From: Mesorhizobium sp. B2-7-1
Lineage (GTDB): Bacteria > Pseudomonadota > Alphaproteobacteria > Rhizobiales > Rhizobiaceae
Direction of reading: 5' to 3'
Length of the DNA stretch: 64,000 bases
Assembly (NCBI RefSeq): GCF_006440735.1
Contig: NZ_VFUA01000003.1
Coordinates: 62,001 to 126,000, forward strand
Part shown: piece after piece, positions 32,073 through 42,233 of the stretch
Numbering within the stretch: the first letter of the stretch is position 1
Layout: the number at the start of each line of letters is the position of its first letter
The notes under the pieces: model-generated
Seen by the model: the letters and a program-made list of their open reading frames with translations, nothing else
What the model was told of the DNA's origin: nothing
The model's database searches: none
Translations under genes and position numbers: made by a program

Positions 32073-32587
32073 TGCGCGGCTCTCGTTGACACAGCCGCGA
32101 CAGTAGAGGCGGAGAAAAGGCCGTCAAGGCGCGGCTATCGCGCCGAGCCTGTGCGGAGCGGCTCGTCGTTTCACGGAGTAACCGAGCCGCTCCAGACCCT
32201 GGCGGATCGGAGACTGCAGGCGCCTGCTTCGCGGGAGATTGGCCGAAACGCCCATCGCTTCGTCATCCACGGGCGAAGCAAGGAGCGAAGCGACGCGGCG
32301 CAGAACCCGAGGAACCATTCCGTGACTTGGAAGCGCCGCCACGGTGCAGAATTCTAGGGTCTTCGCGACGGAGCTTCGCTCCTGCTCCGCCCTGGAATGA
32401 CGATTCGCGACGGGCGTTTCGGCCAATCGCCAACGCATGCCACCTGCCAATGCAAACAGAGCCGGCCGGTCAAAATCCCGTGCAGTGCCACTAGAGCCGT
32501 TCCAGAAAAGTGTGGCGGTTGGGCTCGGCGACCTCGCCGTAGCCTCCGTCCGCACTTGCGTCGGAACAAAGAGCCATGGGCGATTCG
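32073..32587. other. Repeat-filled intergenic region
   Basis: This 515-base gap holds a G-type palindrome (32156-32193, ggagcggctcg and cgagccgctcc), then a family C element with two inverted arms (32234-32431). About 150 bases remain up to the 3' end of the Pr6Pr gene, in which I see no gene, and a short segment (gagccgttccagaaaagtg, 32493-32511) that resembles the A/G repeats. Confidence 0.75.
32234..32431. repeat. Family C repeat with two long inverted arms
   Basis: The left arm starts attggccgaaacgccca, continues cgtcatccacgggcgaagca; the right arm ends cgggcgtttcggccaat, its complement, after ccgccctggaatgacg. The whole forms an imperfect inverted repeat of about 198 bases with a short central segment. 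Related elements are at 28750 and 53668. Confidence 0.8.
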
Positions 32588-33238
32588 CTAAGGTTTCCCT
32601 GCTCCACCGAGCCGCCGGTCGAGCCAGACCAGCGCTTCCCCGGCAACGACGAAGCCGAGCGCGATCAGGGCGCTGCTTACAAGGGTCTGCGCCCAGCCGA
32701 TCTGGGCGACGTCGATGAATGGATAGGGATAACGCCCTTCGAAAGACCCGCGAACCAGGGCGTAGACGAGATAGAAGAGCGGATAGAGCGCCCACAGAAG
32801 CGGCGCCTGGCGGGTCAGCGTGCCCTTGGGGACGAAAATTAGCCAGAAAACGATCGTCAGTGCCGGCGTCACCTTGTGAAGCAGGACGTTGGCGAGCTGC
32901 GAGCCGCCGGTCAGCTCCTGCAGGCCCTGCAGCAGCAGCGCATAGACGACGCCGACGAGCGCGATGTTGAGGAGGGTCGCGCCGAGCAGCCATGGCGTCG
33001 CGAACCGCGCCTTCACCGCGACGCCGGTGAACGCGACCGCGACCAGAAGATTGGTGGTGATCGTGAAATAGCCGAGCAGCCGCCAAAGCACGGCGGGCCA
33101 CGACGCCGGCCTGTCGGCGAGCGCGTGAAAATGCACGTCCATGCCGGCCCATGCCGCCAGCGCGATAAGCGCCGCCAAGAGCCGCGCCGGTATGCCGTGC
33201 GTATCGAGATCAGCCTGTGTCACGACGTGAGTGCCCAT
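32588..33238 (-). CDS. Pr6Pr family integral membrane protein
   Basis: A 216-residue protein with six predicted transmembrane helices, matching the bacterial Pr6Pr (FAR-17a/AIG1-like) family. Characteristic blocks are LWRLLGYFTITTNLLVAVA, HKVTPALTIVFWLIFVPKG and YPLFYLVYALVRGSFEGRYPYPFIDV (in parts). No activity has been shown for bacterial members; animal relatives are fatty acid ester hydrolases. The start at 33238 is preceded by a weak purine stretch. Confidence 0.85.
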   Translation of the reverse strand: MGTHVVTQADLDTHGIPARLLAALIALAAWAGMDVHFHALADRPASWPAVLWRLLGYFTITTNLLVAVAFTGVAVKARFATPWLLGATLLNIALVGVVYALLLQGLQELTGGSQLANVLLHKVTPALTIVFWLIFVPKGTLTRQAPLLWALYPLFYLVYALVRGSFEGRYPYPFIDVAQIGWAQTLVSSALIALGFVVAGEALVWLDRRLGGAGKP

Positions 33239-33339
33239 TCCAATGCCTGTCCGACAGGGATTTATAGCCGCGTCGATGGCTGGAGGAAACTCGGCCTGGT
33301 GAGCGAGAACAGGGAAGCGGTCTTAACGCGGTCTCGGCG

Positions 33340-34236
33340 TCATGCCCGCTCGCTGGGAACCGGGAGGATATCGGCGTCCACGACGCAATAAGGCGCGTGG
33401 CGGAAATCGCGGATGCGCACGACCTCTTCGCCGCACCAGTCGACCAGCACGAAGCCGCGCACGGTATCGTCCGCCTGTGGGTCGCGGATCAGGATCGCCG
33501 GCTGGCCATCGACGAAGCCGAGCGACAGCGCCCAGTCGCCGAGGCGGTCGTAATTGCCGAAATAGGTCGAGGCTTCCTTCTTGCCGTTGAGGCGGGCGCG
33601 ATTGACGACGTCGACCTGGACATCCTCGGCGATCAGCCTCCTGACCCCGTCGAAATCGCGCGCGTTGAACAGGTCGACATAGCGGCGCAGCCGGCGCTCC
33701 TCCTCCGGGTCGAGCTTCGGCATGGCCATGTCCTCCGGCAACGCCGCCATCGCCTTCAGTTCCGTCCGGCCGCGATGCAGCGCTGCCTTGGTGGCGGCTA
33801 AAGTCGCGCCCGTCACCTCGCAGGTCTCCTGCAGGCTGAGGCCGAGCACGTCGACCAGGATCACGGCGCTGCGTTGCGCCGGCGTCAGCCGCATGAAGCT
33901 GCGCAGGCTCGCCGCGGCCGCGAGCCTTCTCTCGGCGCTGGCCGAGAGGTCCTCAATCATCGTCATGTCGGCCTCGGTGATGCGGGAGCGCTCCCGCTGG
34001 CTGCGGCGCAGATGATCCTGCGCCGCATTGTGGGCGATGCGGAACAGCCACTGCTCGGGGCGTTCGACGAGAGCGCCGCCGTCATATGCGGCAAGCGCCT
34101 TCACCACCGTTTCCTGCACGATGTCCTCGCCCTCGATCGCCGAGCCGGCCATGCGCGCCGCATAGCGGTGCAGCTTCGGCCGCAGGCCGACGAGCATGGC
34201 TCCAAGTTCCGCGCGGTCGAACCCTGCTGAGCTCAT
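33340..34236 (-). CDS. ECF sigma factor with C-terminal SnoaL-like domain
   Basis: A 298-residue extracytoplasmic-function sigma factor. Region 2 (GEDIVQETVVKAL, EQWLFRIAHNAAQDHLRRSQR) and region 4 (LTPAQRSAVILVDVLGLSLQETCEVTG, ATLAATKAALHRGRTEL) are intact. A C-terminal SnoaL-type domain follows (LDPEEERRLRRYVDLFNARDFDGVRRLIAEDVQVDVV, quoted in part), as in the ECF41/SigJ-like groups, where it controls activity in place of an anti-sigma factor. ATG 34236 follows AAAGGGACG. A 106-residue partner gene lies 48 bases upstream on the same strand. Confidence 0.92.
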   Translation of the reverse strand: MSSAGFDRAELGAMLVGLRPKLHRYAARMAGSAIEGEDIVQETVVKALAAYDGGALVERPEQWLFRIAHNAAQDHLRRSQRERSRITEADMTMIEDLSASAERRLAAAASLRSFMRLTPAQRSAVILVDVLGLSLQETCEVTGATLAATKAALHRGRTELKAMAALPEDMAMPKLDPEEERRLRRYVDLFNARDFDGVRRLIAEDVQVDVVNRARLNGKKEASTYFGNYDRLGDWALSLGFVDGQPAILIRDPQADDTVRGFVLVDWCGEEVVRIRDFRHAPYCVVDADILPVPSERA

Positions 34237-34284
34237 CGTCCCTTTTCTCGCCTCGCCGATGCCTGTCGCCATACCCAGCCCAGG

Positions 34285-34605
34285 TCAGGCCGGCACGGCT
34301 TCATCGGCCTTGGCCAGCATACGATAGTTGCCGACGATCTTCGCCGGCGCCCTGGCAAGCGGCGTCGAGCGCCGTTCGGCATGATTGGCGCCGAACGCCT
34401 TGAACGCGTCGATCTCGGTCAGCGCCGAGCTGTCCTTGTCGTAGCCGACGAGATGCACGAATTCGCCATTCTCCAGTTCGAGCACCAGATAGCGCAGGGT
34501 TTGCGGCTGCGTTTCGTCCAGCGCCTCGAACACTTTTGCCACCAGTGCCCGGTTCTCGGCGATGCTGGCGTCCTTCACGCCGTAGCGGATGAGATTGTAG
34601 GTCAT
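34285..34605 (-). CDS. Hypothetical protein, partner of the ECF sigma factor
   Basis: A 106-residue protein that I cannot name. The pattern (MTYNLIRYGVKDASIAENRALV, FEALDETQPQTLRYLVLEL, FVHLVGYD) suggests a dimeric alpha-beta barrel like antibiotic monooxygenase-type or related stress-response proteins. It precedes the sigma factor gene by 48 bases on the same strand; ECF41-type factors usually sit beside genes for a carboxymuconolactone decarboxylase, oxidoreductase or epimerase, so this could be the regulated gene. ATG 34605 follows AGGAGACGACC. Confidence 0.75.
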   Translation of the reverse strand: MTYNLIRYGVKDASIAENRALVAKVFEALDETQPQTLRYLVLELENGEFVHLVGYDKDSSALTEIDAFKAFGANHAERRSTPLARAPAKIVGNYRMLAKADEAVPA

Positions 34606-34698
34606 GGTCGTCTCCTGTTTGTGGGTGCAGGAGGAAGACGTTCCGCAGGCCAGAAAGGATTCTCAGGCCGGGTCCTATTTTTTGATCGCCTCCGGCGA

Positions 34699-35664
34699 TC
34701 AGCCGATTCCGCCGATCATGGAGACGATCGTGTCGTCGCCGGCCGATTGCGGTCGCATCCGGCCGCTGGCCAGCTCGATCGACAGTTTGCACAGAGCAGA
34801 GTTGACGGGCGTGGCTATGCCGTGCAGTCGTCCGAGAAGGACGATCTCGCCGTTGAGAAAGTCCGTCTCAAGCGAGCCGGTTCCGCGCACGATGCTCTGC
34901 AGCGTCGATGACCCGACACGCACCCGGCCCGGGACTGTAGTGATGGTCAGTTGTTCGCGGGCCATGGCGTCGGTTTTGTCCCAGTCGATCCCGGCCGCGC
35001 TCATCACCGCCTCGGCTTCGGCCCGTGCCTTCGCATGCCATTTCCGCTGCAACTCAACCTCCCCGAGCGCCGCGTCAATGATGTTTCGAAGGTTGGCCAG
35101 CAGCTTGCGATATTTGCTGCTCATCACATTGTCCCTGGGATCGACTATGAAACCGGACGCGCTGAGAACCCCGCCCAGTTTCTCGACAGAGTCGTCGATT
35201 CCTGAAGGATAGCGGCCGATATCGAAGGCGCCGATCTTGGGCCCGAAATAGGCGGTGACCTCGCCTGGCGTCTCGTAGTCGGAAGGCAGCATCACTGTCG
35301 CGCCATAGACATTGGCGAAGAAGCGCAACGCGAGCGGCTCATTGGCAACGCCGTTCTGGAAGCAGAATACGGGCTGCGCCGCTGCACCGGCGGCTTTGAG
35401 CCGCTGCAGCGCGCCGAGTGTATCGGGGGTCTTCATCGTCAGGAGCACGACATCGTCGCCCCTGAAGGAAATCTCCGCCGGGTCGGCATGGACGGGGAAG
35501 CGCGCGGTCTTGGTGCCTTGCGGGGTGGAAAGCGTCAGCCCGGAGGCGCGAATGGCGTCGAGCTGACGGCCGCGGGCAATGCCGATGACGTCATTTCCGG
35601 AAAAACTCAGCTGGGCCGCGATGGCGCCACCGACCGCGCCGATGCCATAGACGATGATGCGCAT
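34699..35664 (-). CDS. Ketopantoate reductase family protein (second paralogue)
   Basis: A 321-residue PanE/ApbA-like dehydrogenase. It has a GIGAVGGAIAA nucleotide-binding motif at residues 7-17, a LTMKTPDT strand, FCFQNGVANEP, and the C-terminal-domain YRKLLANLRNIID segment with the family lysine and asparagine. It differs strongly from the paralogue at 1827-2861 and probably acts on another 2-keto acid or alcohol. It appears to be a single-gene unit, and the next minus-strand gene upstream ends 95 bases away. Confidence 0.85.
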   Translation of the reverse strand: MRIIVYGIGAVGGAIAAQLSFSGNDVIGIARGRQLDAIRASGLTLSTPQGTKTARFPVHADPAEISFRGDDVVLLTMKTPDTLGALQRLKAAGAAAQPVFCFQNGVANEPLALRFFANVYGATVMLPSDYETPGEVTAYFGPKIGAFDIGRYPSGIDDSVEKLGGVLSASGFIVDPRDNVMSSKYRKLLANLRNIIDAALGEVELQRKWHAKARAEAEAVMSAAGIDWDKTDAMAREQLTITTVPGRVRVGSSTLQSIVRGTGSLETDFLNGEIVLLGRLHGIATPVNSALCKLSIELASGRMRPQSAGDDTIVSMIGGIG

Positions 35665-35759
35665 GCTACTCCCGTTGTGATTGGAGTTTCGGTCGATAAC
35701 GATTGGCCGAAAAAGCCTACAGCGTTGTCGCTGAACCGGCGATCACCCGTGCCTTCCGT

Positions 35760-37415
35760 TCACGCAATCGTGGCCGCCGCCGCCCGCCCCGCGCTGCGCC
35801 CCGAAAAGATGCAGCCGCCGAGGAAGGTGCCTTCCAGCGCCGCGTAGCCATGCACGCCGCCGCCGCCGAAGCCAGCCGCCTCGCCGACCGCGTAGAGTCC
35901 CGGCACCGGCTGGCCGCCAGCATCGAGCACGCGGCTGTCGAGGTCGGTCTGCAGGCCGCCCAGCGTCTTGCGGGTGAGGATGTTGAGGCGCACCGCGATC
36001 AGCGGGCCGTTGGCCGGGTCGAGCATCTTGTGCGGCTTTGCGGTGCGGATCAGCTTGTCGCCGAGATAGGCGCGGGCGCTACGCAGCGCCGTGATCTGCG
36101 CATCCTTGGAGAACGGATTGTCGAGCTGCATGTCGCGGGCGCGGATCTCGCGCTCGACCTGCGCCACCTCGAGCAGCGGCTCGCCGCCGGCCAGCGCGTT
36201 CATGCGCGCCACCAGCTTCGAAAGATCGGCCTCGACGATGAAGTCCTCGCCCTTGTCCATGAAGGCCTTCACCGGACCGGGAATGCCCGATGTCGCGCGG
36301 CCCAGCACCTGCCGCCAGCTTTTGCCCGTCAGATCGGGGTTCTGCTCCGAGCCCGACAGGGCGAACTCCTTCTGGATGATCTTCCTGGTCAGGATGAACC
36401 AGGAATAGTCGAAGCCGGTGCTCATGATGTGGCTGAGCGTGGCTAGAGTGTCGAAGCCCGGATAGAGCGGCACCGGCAGCCTTTTGCCGCGCGCGTCAAG
36501 CCACAACGAGGACGGGCCCGGCAGGATGCGGATCGCATGCTCGGTCCAGACCGGCGCCCAGTTTTTTATCCCCTCGACATAGTGCCACATCCGGTCGCGG
36601 TTGATGATCGAGCCCCCAGCCGCCTCGGTGATCGCCAGCATGCGGCCATCGACGTGATCGGGAACGCCGGTGATCATCCGCTTCGGTGGCGCGCCCAGGC
36701 GCTGCGGCCAGTTCTGGCGCACCAGCTCGTGATTGCCGCCGATGCCCCCGGAAGCCACGATCACCGCCTGCGCGTGAAGCTCGAACTCGCCGGTCACTGC
36801 GCGCGAGCTCTTGCGGCCGCGCTCGGCGCTGCTCGGCTCCAGCACATCGCCGCGCACGCCCGTCACCGTATTGCCGGTGCGGGTGACCTCGTTGACCCGG
36901 TGGCGGAACCTGAACTCGACCAGCCCGCGCTTTTGCGCCTCGCGCACGCGCAGCGCGAACGGCTCCAGCACGCCGGGCCCGGTGCCCCAGGTGATGTGGA
37001 AACGCGGTACCGAATTGCCGTGGCCGGTCGCATTGCCGCCGCCGCGCTCGGCCCAGCCGACGACGGGGAAGAATTTCAAGCCGCGCTCGATCAGCCAGGA
37101 GCGCTTCTCTCCGGCGGCGAAGTCGACATACGCCTCGGCCCATTTGCGCGGCCAGAAATCCTCCGGACGGTCGAAGGCGGCCGTGCCCATCCAGTCCTCG
37201 AGCGCGAGGTCGTGCGAATCGCGGATGCGCATGCGCCGCTGCTCCGGCGAATCGACCAGGAACAACCCGCCGAACGACCAGAAGGCCTGGCCGCCCAGCG
37301 ACTGCTCCGGCTCCTGGTCGACGATGATGATCTTCCTGCCGGCGTCGGTCAGCTCGGCCGCGGCGGCGAGGCCCGCCAGCCCCGCGCCGACAATGATCGC
37401 GTCCGCGTCAGCCAT
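35760..37415 (-). CDS. FAD-binding dehydrogenase (KsdD/fumarate reductase-like)
   Basis: A 551-residue flavoprotein. The N-terminal FAD dinucleotide motif is VGAGLAGLAAAAEL (residues 9-22), with VDQEPEQSLGGQAFWSFGGLF just after. The C-terminal FAD-contact block is LYAVGEAAGFGGGGVHGYAALEGTFLGGC-like (quoted in pieces). It resembles 3-ketosteroid dehydrogenases and related enzymes annotated as FAD-binding dehydrogenase, but the substrate is unknown. The Gfo/Idh gene ends 40 bases upstream on the same strand and may be co-transcribed with it. Confidence 0.88.
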   Translation of the reverse strand: MADADAIIVGAGLAGLAAAAELTDAGRKIIIVDQEPEQSLGGQAFWSFGGLFLVDSPEQRRMRIRDSHDLALEDWMGTAAFDRPEDFWPRKWAEAYVDFAAGEKRSWLIERGLKFFPVVGWAERGGGNATGHGNSVPRFHITWGTGPGVLEPFALRVREAQKRGLVEFRFRHRVNEVTRTGNTVTGVRGDVLEPSSAERGRKSSRAVTGEFELHAQAVIVASGGIGGNHELVRQNWPQRLGAPPKRMITGVPDHVDGRMLAITEAAGGSIINRDRMWHYVEGIKNWAPVWTEHAIRILPGPSSLWLDARGKRLPVPLYPGFDTLATLSHIMSTGFDYSWFILTRKIIQKEFALSGSEQNPDLTGKSWRQVLGRATSGIPGPVKAFMDKGEDFIVEADLSKLVARMNALAGGEPLLEVAQVEREIRARDMQLDNPFSKDAQITALRSARAYLGDKLIRTAKPHKMLDPANGPLIAVRLNILTRKTLGGLQTDLDSRVLDAGGQPVPGLYAVGEAAGFGGGGVHGYAALEGTFLGGCIFSGRSAGRAAAATIA

Positions 37416-37455
37416 GTTTCCTCCCAGAAGTTAGCCGGCAGCCTATTGCGACGTC

Positions 37456-38442
37456 TCAGACGTTCTCCCAGCCGTCCTTTTCGCCGGCGCGGAAGATGGC
37501 GTCGATGACCTTCTGGTTCAGCACCGATTCCTCCAGCGTGAAGACGCGGTCCTTGCCGCCCTGTGCCGCGCGTACGAAGGCCTCGCATTCCAGCCGATAC
37601 TGCTGCGTGCCGGGGAAGCGGAACACCTGCGCTTCGGTGTGGTTCTGGTTGTGCAGTTCGATGCGGTGGTGCTCGTAGAGCCCGGCATTGAAGGGGCCGA
37701 AGACCTCGATGAAGCCTTTCTCGCCGTGGAACACCATCACCTGCCGCGCCGCCATCTGCGTCGACAGATAGAAAGACAGCTCGAAATCGCCGAAATCGGC
37801 GCGGATCGAGGAATAGATGTCGGTGCCGAATGTCTTGTCGCGCTCGATCGTCGCCTGCACGCGAAGCGGCTCCTTGCCGGTCGAAAAGCGCGTCGACACC
37901 GTCGGATAGACGCCGATGTCGGGCAGCGCGCCGCCGCCGAGATCGAGCTGGTTGCGCATGTTCTTGGGATCGACATTGTAATAGGAGAACGCACCCTGCA
38001 CGTGACGCAGCCGGCCGATGGCGCCGCCGGCGATGAGGTCGCGCACCTTGATCCACTGCGGATGGTAGACGACCATGAAGGCTTCGCAGACCTGCACCTT
38101 CTTTTGGTCGCGCAGCTTGATCAGCGGCGGGATGTCCTTGGCGTCGAGCGCCAGCGGCTTTTCCACCAGCACATGTTTCCCGGCTTCGATCGCCTTGGCC
38201 GTCCATTCGACATGCTGCGAGGTCGGCAACGGGATGTAGACGCCGTCGACCTCCTTGGAGGCAAGCAGTTCCTCATAGGAGCCGAAAGCATGGCGGGCGC
38301 CGAAACGCTCACCCAGCGCCTTGGCCTTCGCCAGGTCGCGGCTGGCGATCGCCGACAAGACGCCGTTCTCCGAATCCACGATTGCCGGCAAAAGCTGCTC
38401 GCGGCCGATCTTCGCCGTCGACAGAACACCCCATCGGAACAT
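37456..38442 (-). CDS. Gfo/Idh/MocA family oxidoreductase
   Basis: A 328-residue NAD(P)-dependent sugar or cyclitol dehydrogenase. The start [21 protein letters not shown] carries the nucleotide-binding fold, followed by [22 protein letters not shown] and the catalytic EKPLAL motif. The C-terminal beta-sheet domain includes [22 protein letters not shown] 38442 follows GGAGAAG; the frame is open further upstream, but only into a repeat. The substrate is unknown. Confidence 0.9.
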   Translation of the reverse strand: MFRWGVLSTAKIGREQLLPAIVDSENGVLSAIASRDLAKAKALGERFGARHAFGSYEELLASKEVDGVYIPLPTSQHVEWTAKAIEAGKHVLVEKPLALDAKDIPPLIKLRDQKKVQVCEAFMVVYHPQWIKVRDLIAGGAIGRLRHVQGAFSYYNVDPKNMRNQLDLGGGALPDIGVYPTVSTRFSTGKEPLRVQATIERDKTFGTDIYSSIRADFGDFELSFYLSTQMAARQVMVFHGEKGFIEVFGPFNAGLYEHHRIELHNQNHTEAQVFRFPGTQQYRLECEAFVRAAQGGKDRVFTLEESVLNQKVIDAIFRAGEKDGWENV

Positions 38443-38739
38443 CACGCTTCTCCATGTCGGTTTACAGGCAACGAGGTTTGCCCGAAATCGAGGGAAAAGC
38501 CAATGCGGGAAGCTCCGTTCCTCGCCCCACGCAGTGGGGAAGAGGTGGCCCGGCAAAGCCTGGACGGAGAGGGGCCTTCGTAGAGCGCGAGCTGCCGGAG
38601 CGGGGCACTTTATAGGGCTCGCCGACCACTTCGATATCAAAGGGCTCTGCCGTCGCGGAGGGCGTCCCCCGCTCCGTCTCGGGCTTCGCCCGAGCCACCT
38701 CTCCCCCGCCTTCGCGGGGGCGAGGAAACTAGGTCGTGC
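38443..38739. repeat. Intergenic region with a family D inverted-arm repeat
   Basis: The left arm (about 38511-38575) includes ttcctcgccccacgcagtgg and gacggagagggg; the right arm (about 38661-38730) includes ccgctccgtctcgggc, then gagccacctctccccc and ggggcgaggaaa. The two are inverted relative to each other. The element has a second copy at 40012-40172. I see no gene in the rest of this gap. Confidence 0.75.
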
Positions 38740-39315
38740 TCAGCCCCTCTTGCCCATCAGCGTCATGTCGAAATCGACGATGTTGGAATAGAGCGGCGTG
38801 CCGACATCCATGCCGTAGCGCGACCTGAGCACCTTGCCGGTGACGTGGAACCTGATGGTCCCGCCCTTCAATCCGCCGAGCTCGGCCGTGAATTTTTCTG
38901 GAAACGTCTTGCCGCGCGCCGTCAGCCTGCCGGTCACCAGCGCCGTCGCGTCGCCGGTGCGGGTCACGCTGGTCGAGCGGAACTGGATTTCCGGATTGTT
39001 GGCGGCGTCGAACACCGCGTCGGAGCGCAGGAAGGCGTCGATGCGGCCTTGGCCCGTGCCGACGCTTTCGGGATAGATGGTGAGGTCGACCTTGGAGCGG
39101 CCGACATCGCCATTGTCGATGCGGATCGTGCCCTTGAAGCGGCCGAAGGCGCCGTCGAAACCACCGCCGCCGGCCTTGCCGATGGTGAAGCGGATCGACG
39201 AGCCCGACGGGCTGATCGTGTAGCTGCCGGCGGCGTCGCTGAGCGCCACCGCGGCAATGGCAGGCACGGCAAGGCAAGCGGCAAAGGCCGCCAATCCGAG
39301 GATGCGCGCGTTCAT
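38740..39315 (-). CDS. YceI family periplasmic protein
   Basis: A 191-residue secreted lipocalin-like protein. It has a signal peptide (about residues 1-22, MNARILGLAAFAACLAVPAI onward) and the YceI barrel: YTISPSGSSIRFTIGK, GRFKGTIRIDNGD, ADLSTIYPES-like strands, VTGRLTARGKTFPEKFTAEL and VDFDMTLMGKRG at the end. YceI proteins bind isoprenoid or fatty-amide lipids. The neighbouring cytochrome b561 gene on the same strand, 67 bases upstream, is the common partner in bacteria. Confidence 0.92.
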   Translation of the reverse strand: MNARILGLAAFAACLAVPAIAAVALSDAAGSYTISPSGSSIRFTIGKAGGGGFDGAFGRFKGTIRIDNGDVGRSKVDLTIYPESVGTGQGRIDAFLRSDAVFDAANNPEIQFRSTSVTRTGDATALVTGRLTARGKTFPEKFTAELGGLKGGTIRFHVTGKVLRSRYGMDVGTPLYSNIVDFDMTLMGKRG

Positions 39316-39382
39316 GGGTTTCTTCCTTCCGCAGATACGCTTCTTCTGCGTTCTCGCCCCACCAACGAATGATGGCGCGGTT

Positions 39383-39952
39383 CTATTCCCTGCCTGACGA
39401 AGGTGTGATCATGCGCGTCAGCACGCTGTCGCGCAGCAGGAAATGATGGCGCAGCGCCGCCGCGATGTGCAGCGCCACCAGCGCGATGCCGGCATAGGCG
39501 AGGTACCAATGCGCCGCCGACCAGAAGCTTTCCGCCGCATCGGATTCGGCCAGTGGCAGGTTGGGCATCACGAACAGGTCGAACGGCATGGTCGGAATCT
39601 CCAGCGTCGAGACCGAGACCAGCGCCCAGCCGGAGAGCGGCAGCGCGATCTGGAAAACATAGAGCGCGAAATGCGCCAGCGGCGCTGTCCTGCGCTCCAG
39701 CGTTCCGACCGAAGCCGGCAAGGCTGGCGCCGCATTGCGAAGCCGCCAGGCGATGCGCAGGATGATCAGTCCCAGCAGCAGGAAGCCGAAGGATTTGTGC
39801 AACTGGATCAGCTCGAAGGACGCCCGCTGGCTTGTCGTGCGCACCATGACGAAGCCGAGCGCGAACTGGCCGATGAAGACGATGCCGATCAGCCAGTGGA
39901 GGATGATCATCGCCCAGCCATAGCGGGCGGAGGTGTTGGTGAGGGATTGCAT
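39383..39952 (-). CDS. Cytochrome b561 family protein
   Basis: A 189-residue, four-helix membrane cytochrome. Haem-ligand histidines are found in ILHWLIG, LIQLHKSFGF, APLAHFALY and ALHIAAALRHH. It begins at ATG 39952; the reading frame continues upstream only into a repeat. It probably passes electrons from the quinone pool to, or protects, periplasmic components together with the YceI protein encoded next. Confidence 0.9.
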   Translation of the reverse strand: MQSLTNTSARYGWAMIILHWLIGIVFIGQFALGFVMVRTTSQRASFELIQLHKSFGFLLLGLIILRIAWRLRNAAPALPASVGTLERRTAPLAHFALYVFQIALPLSGWALVSVSTLEIPTMPFDLFVMPNLPLAESDAAESFWSAAHWYLAYAGIALVALHIAAALRHHFLLRDSVLTRMITPSSGRE

Positions 39953-40011
39953 GGAAGGCGAACGAAGCTGGCGCCGGCTTTCTTCCGCCTTAGCCTGAAG
40001 GCGGGCAATAG

Positions 40012-40172
40012 GGCGCTCCCCTCTTCGTCTCGGCTTTGCCGAGCCACCTCTCGCCACTTTGTGGGGCGAGGAACCTAAACTTGCGAAGGTCGCGACGTCG
40101 GCGGTTGGCGTTTCCTCGCCCCGATGAAATGGGAGAGAGGTGGCCGCGCAGCGGACGGAGAGGGGGCCAACG
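40012..40172. repeat. Family D inverted-arm repeat
   Basis: The left arm (40012-40080) includes tcggctttgccgagccacct and gtggggcgaggaacc; the right arm (40110-40170) includes cctcgccccgatgaaatggg and gagaggtggcc. It is related to the element at 38511-38730, with the arms in the opposite order, and fills most of the gap between the cytochrome gene and the LysR gene. Confidence 0.75.
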
Positions 40173-40207
40173 CTGCCATATGCAATTGTACTTTTCGCGG
40201 GGACGAG

Positions 40208-41068
40208 CTACCCGCTCACCTTGAAGAAATCCACGAACGCTCTCAGCGCCGGCCGCATTTGCCGGCGGCCCGGATAGTAGACGAAGAAGCCTTCGAAGGA
40301 CGGGCACCAGTCCTCCAGCACGTGGACCAGCCTTCCGTCGGCGAGTGGCGCCCGCACATAGGGCTCGAAGACGAAGGCGAGCCCGGCGCCGTCGACAGCC
40401 GCCTGGGCGATCAGGTGATCCTCGTCGAGGATCAGCGGCCCTTGCGCGGCGATTTCGATCTCCTCGCCGTCTTTCTCGAACTCCCATCGATAGAGGATGC
40501 CGCTGGAGAAACGGAAGCGGATGCAGCGATGGTCGGCCAGCTCGCGCGGATGGCGAGGTTTCGGCATCGCCTCGAAATAGGACGGCGCGCCGACGACGGC
40601 GCCGCGAAGATCGGGGCCGATGCGCACCGCGATCATGTCGCGCTGCAGGCTTTCGCCGAGCCGCACGCCGGCGTCGAAACCGCCTTCGACCACGTCGGTG
40701 AAGCGGTCCTCGATGACGATCTCCAGCACGATGTCGGGATAGGCGGCGGCAAAGGCGCCGAGCCGAGGCGTCAGCGTCAGATGCGCAGCCGTGCGCGGCA
40801 CCGTCAGCCGCAGATTGCCGGCTGGCCGGTCACGCGCCTCGACCGCTGTTTCCAGCGCCAGGTCGATCTCGGACAGCGCCGGCCGCAACCGTTCGAGCAA
40901 TTGCGCGCCCTCCTCGGTCGGCGCGACGCTGCGCGTGCTGCGTGCCAGCAACCGCACGCCGAGCCGCGCCTCCAGGCTCGACACCGCGTGGCTCACCGCT
41001 GAGGGCGCGATGCCAAGCTCGCGCGCCGCGCCGCGAAAGCTGGCGCATTGGGCGACGGTTGCAAGCAC
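40208..41068 (-). CDS. LysR family transcriptional regulator (start codon unusual)
   Basis: A LysR-type regulator divergent from an aldo/keto reductase gene, which it probably controls. The helix-turn-helix includes ASFRGAARELGIAPSAVSHAVSSLEARLGVRLLARSTRSVAPTEEG (in parts) and the effector domain has the usual RLGESLQRDMIAVRIGPD. The only standard start in frame is GTG 41068, which cuts off the first helix. Coding similarity continues upstream as INRTNLSQLAVLATVAQ, with ATA (41096-41098) exactly where homologues have ATG. The gene therefore may use ATA, start at GTG, or be impaired. The C-terminal part is normal. Confidence 0.85.
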   Translation of the reverse strand: MLATVAQCASFRGAARELGIAPSAVSHAVSSLEARLGVRLLARSTRSVAPTEEGAQLLERLRPALSEIDLALETAVEARDRPAGNLRLTVPRTAAHLTLTPRLGAFAAAYPDIVLEIVIEDRFTDVVEGGFDAGVRLGESLQRDMIAVRIGPDLRGAVVGAPSYFEAMPKPRHPRELADHRCIRFRFSSGILYRWEFEKDGEEIEIAAQGPLILDEDHLIAQAAVDGAGLAFVFEPYVRAPLADGRLVHVLEDWCPSFEGFFVYYPGRRQMRPALRAFVDFFKVSG

Positions 41069-41195
41069 GGCGAGCTGCGAGAGGTTGGTGCGGTTTATTG
41101 TTCTATTTTATAGAGCAAGCCGTGCAAAAGAGACAGAATTATCGAACGCATTGCAAGGCACTATCTCATCGCCATCGCAAACAAGGAGATGCGCC

Positions 41196-42191
<996 letters not shown>

Positions 42192-42193
42192 GC

Positions 42194-42220
42194 AAAAGGG
42201 GCGCTTCGGCGTCCCTTTTT
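42194..42220 (+). terminator. Intrinsic terminator after the aldo/keto reductase
   Basis: Stem aaaaggggcgc and gcgtccctttt with a TTCG tetraloop (42205-42208) and a run of T (42216-42220). It begins 3 bases after the stop codon. Confidence 0.9.
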
Positions 42221-42233
42221 CGAAGGTCGGTGC

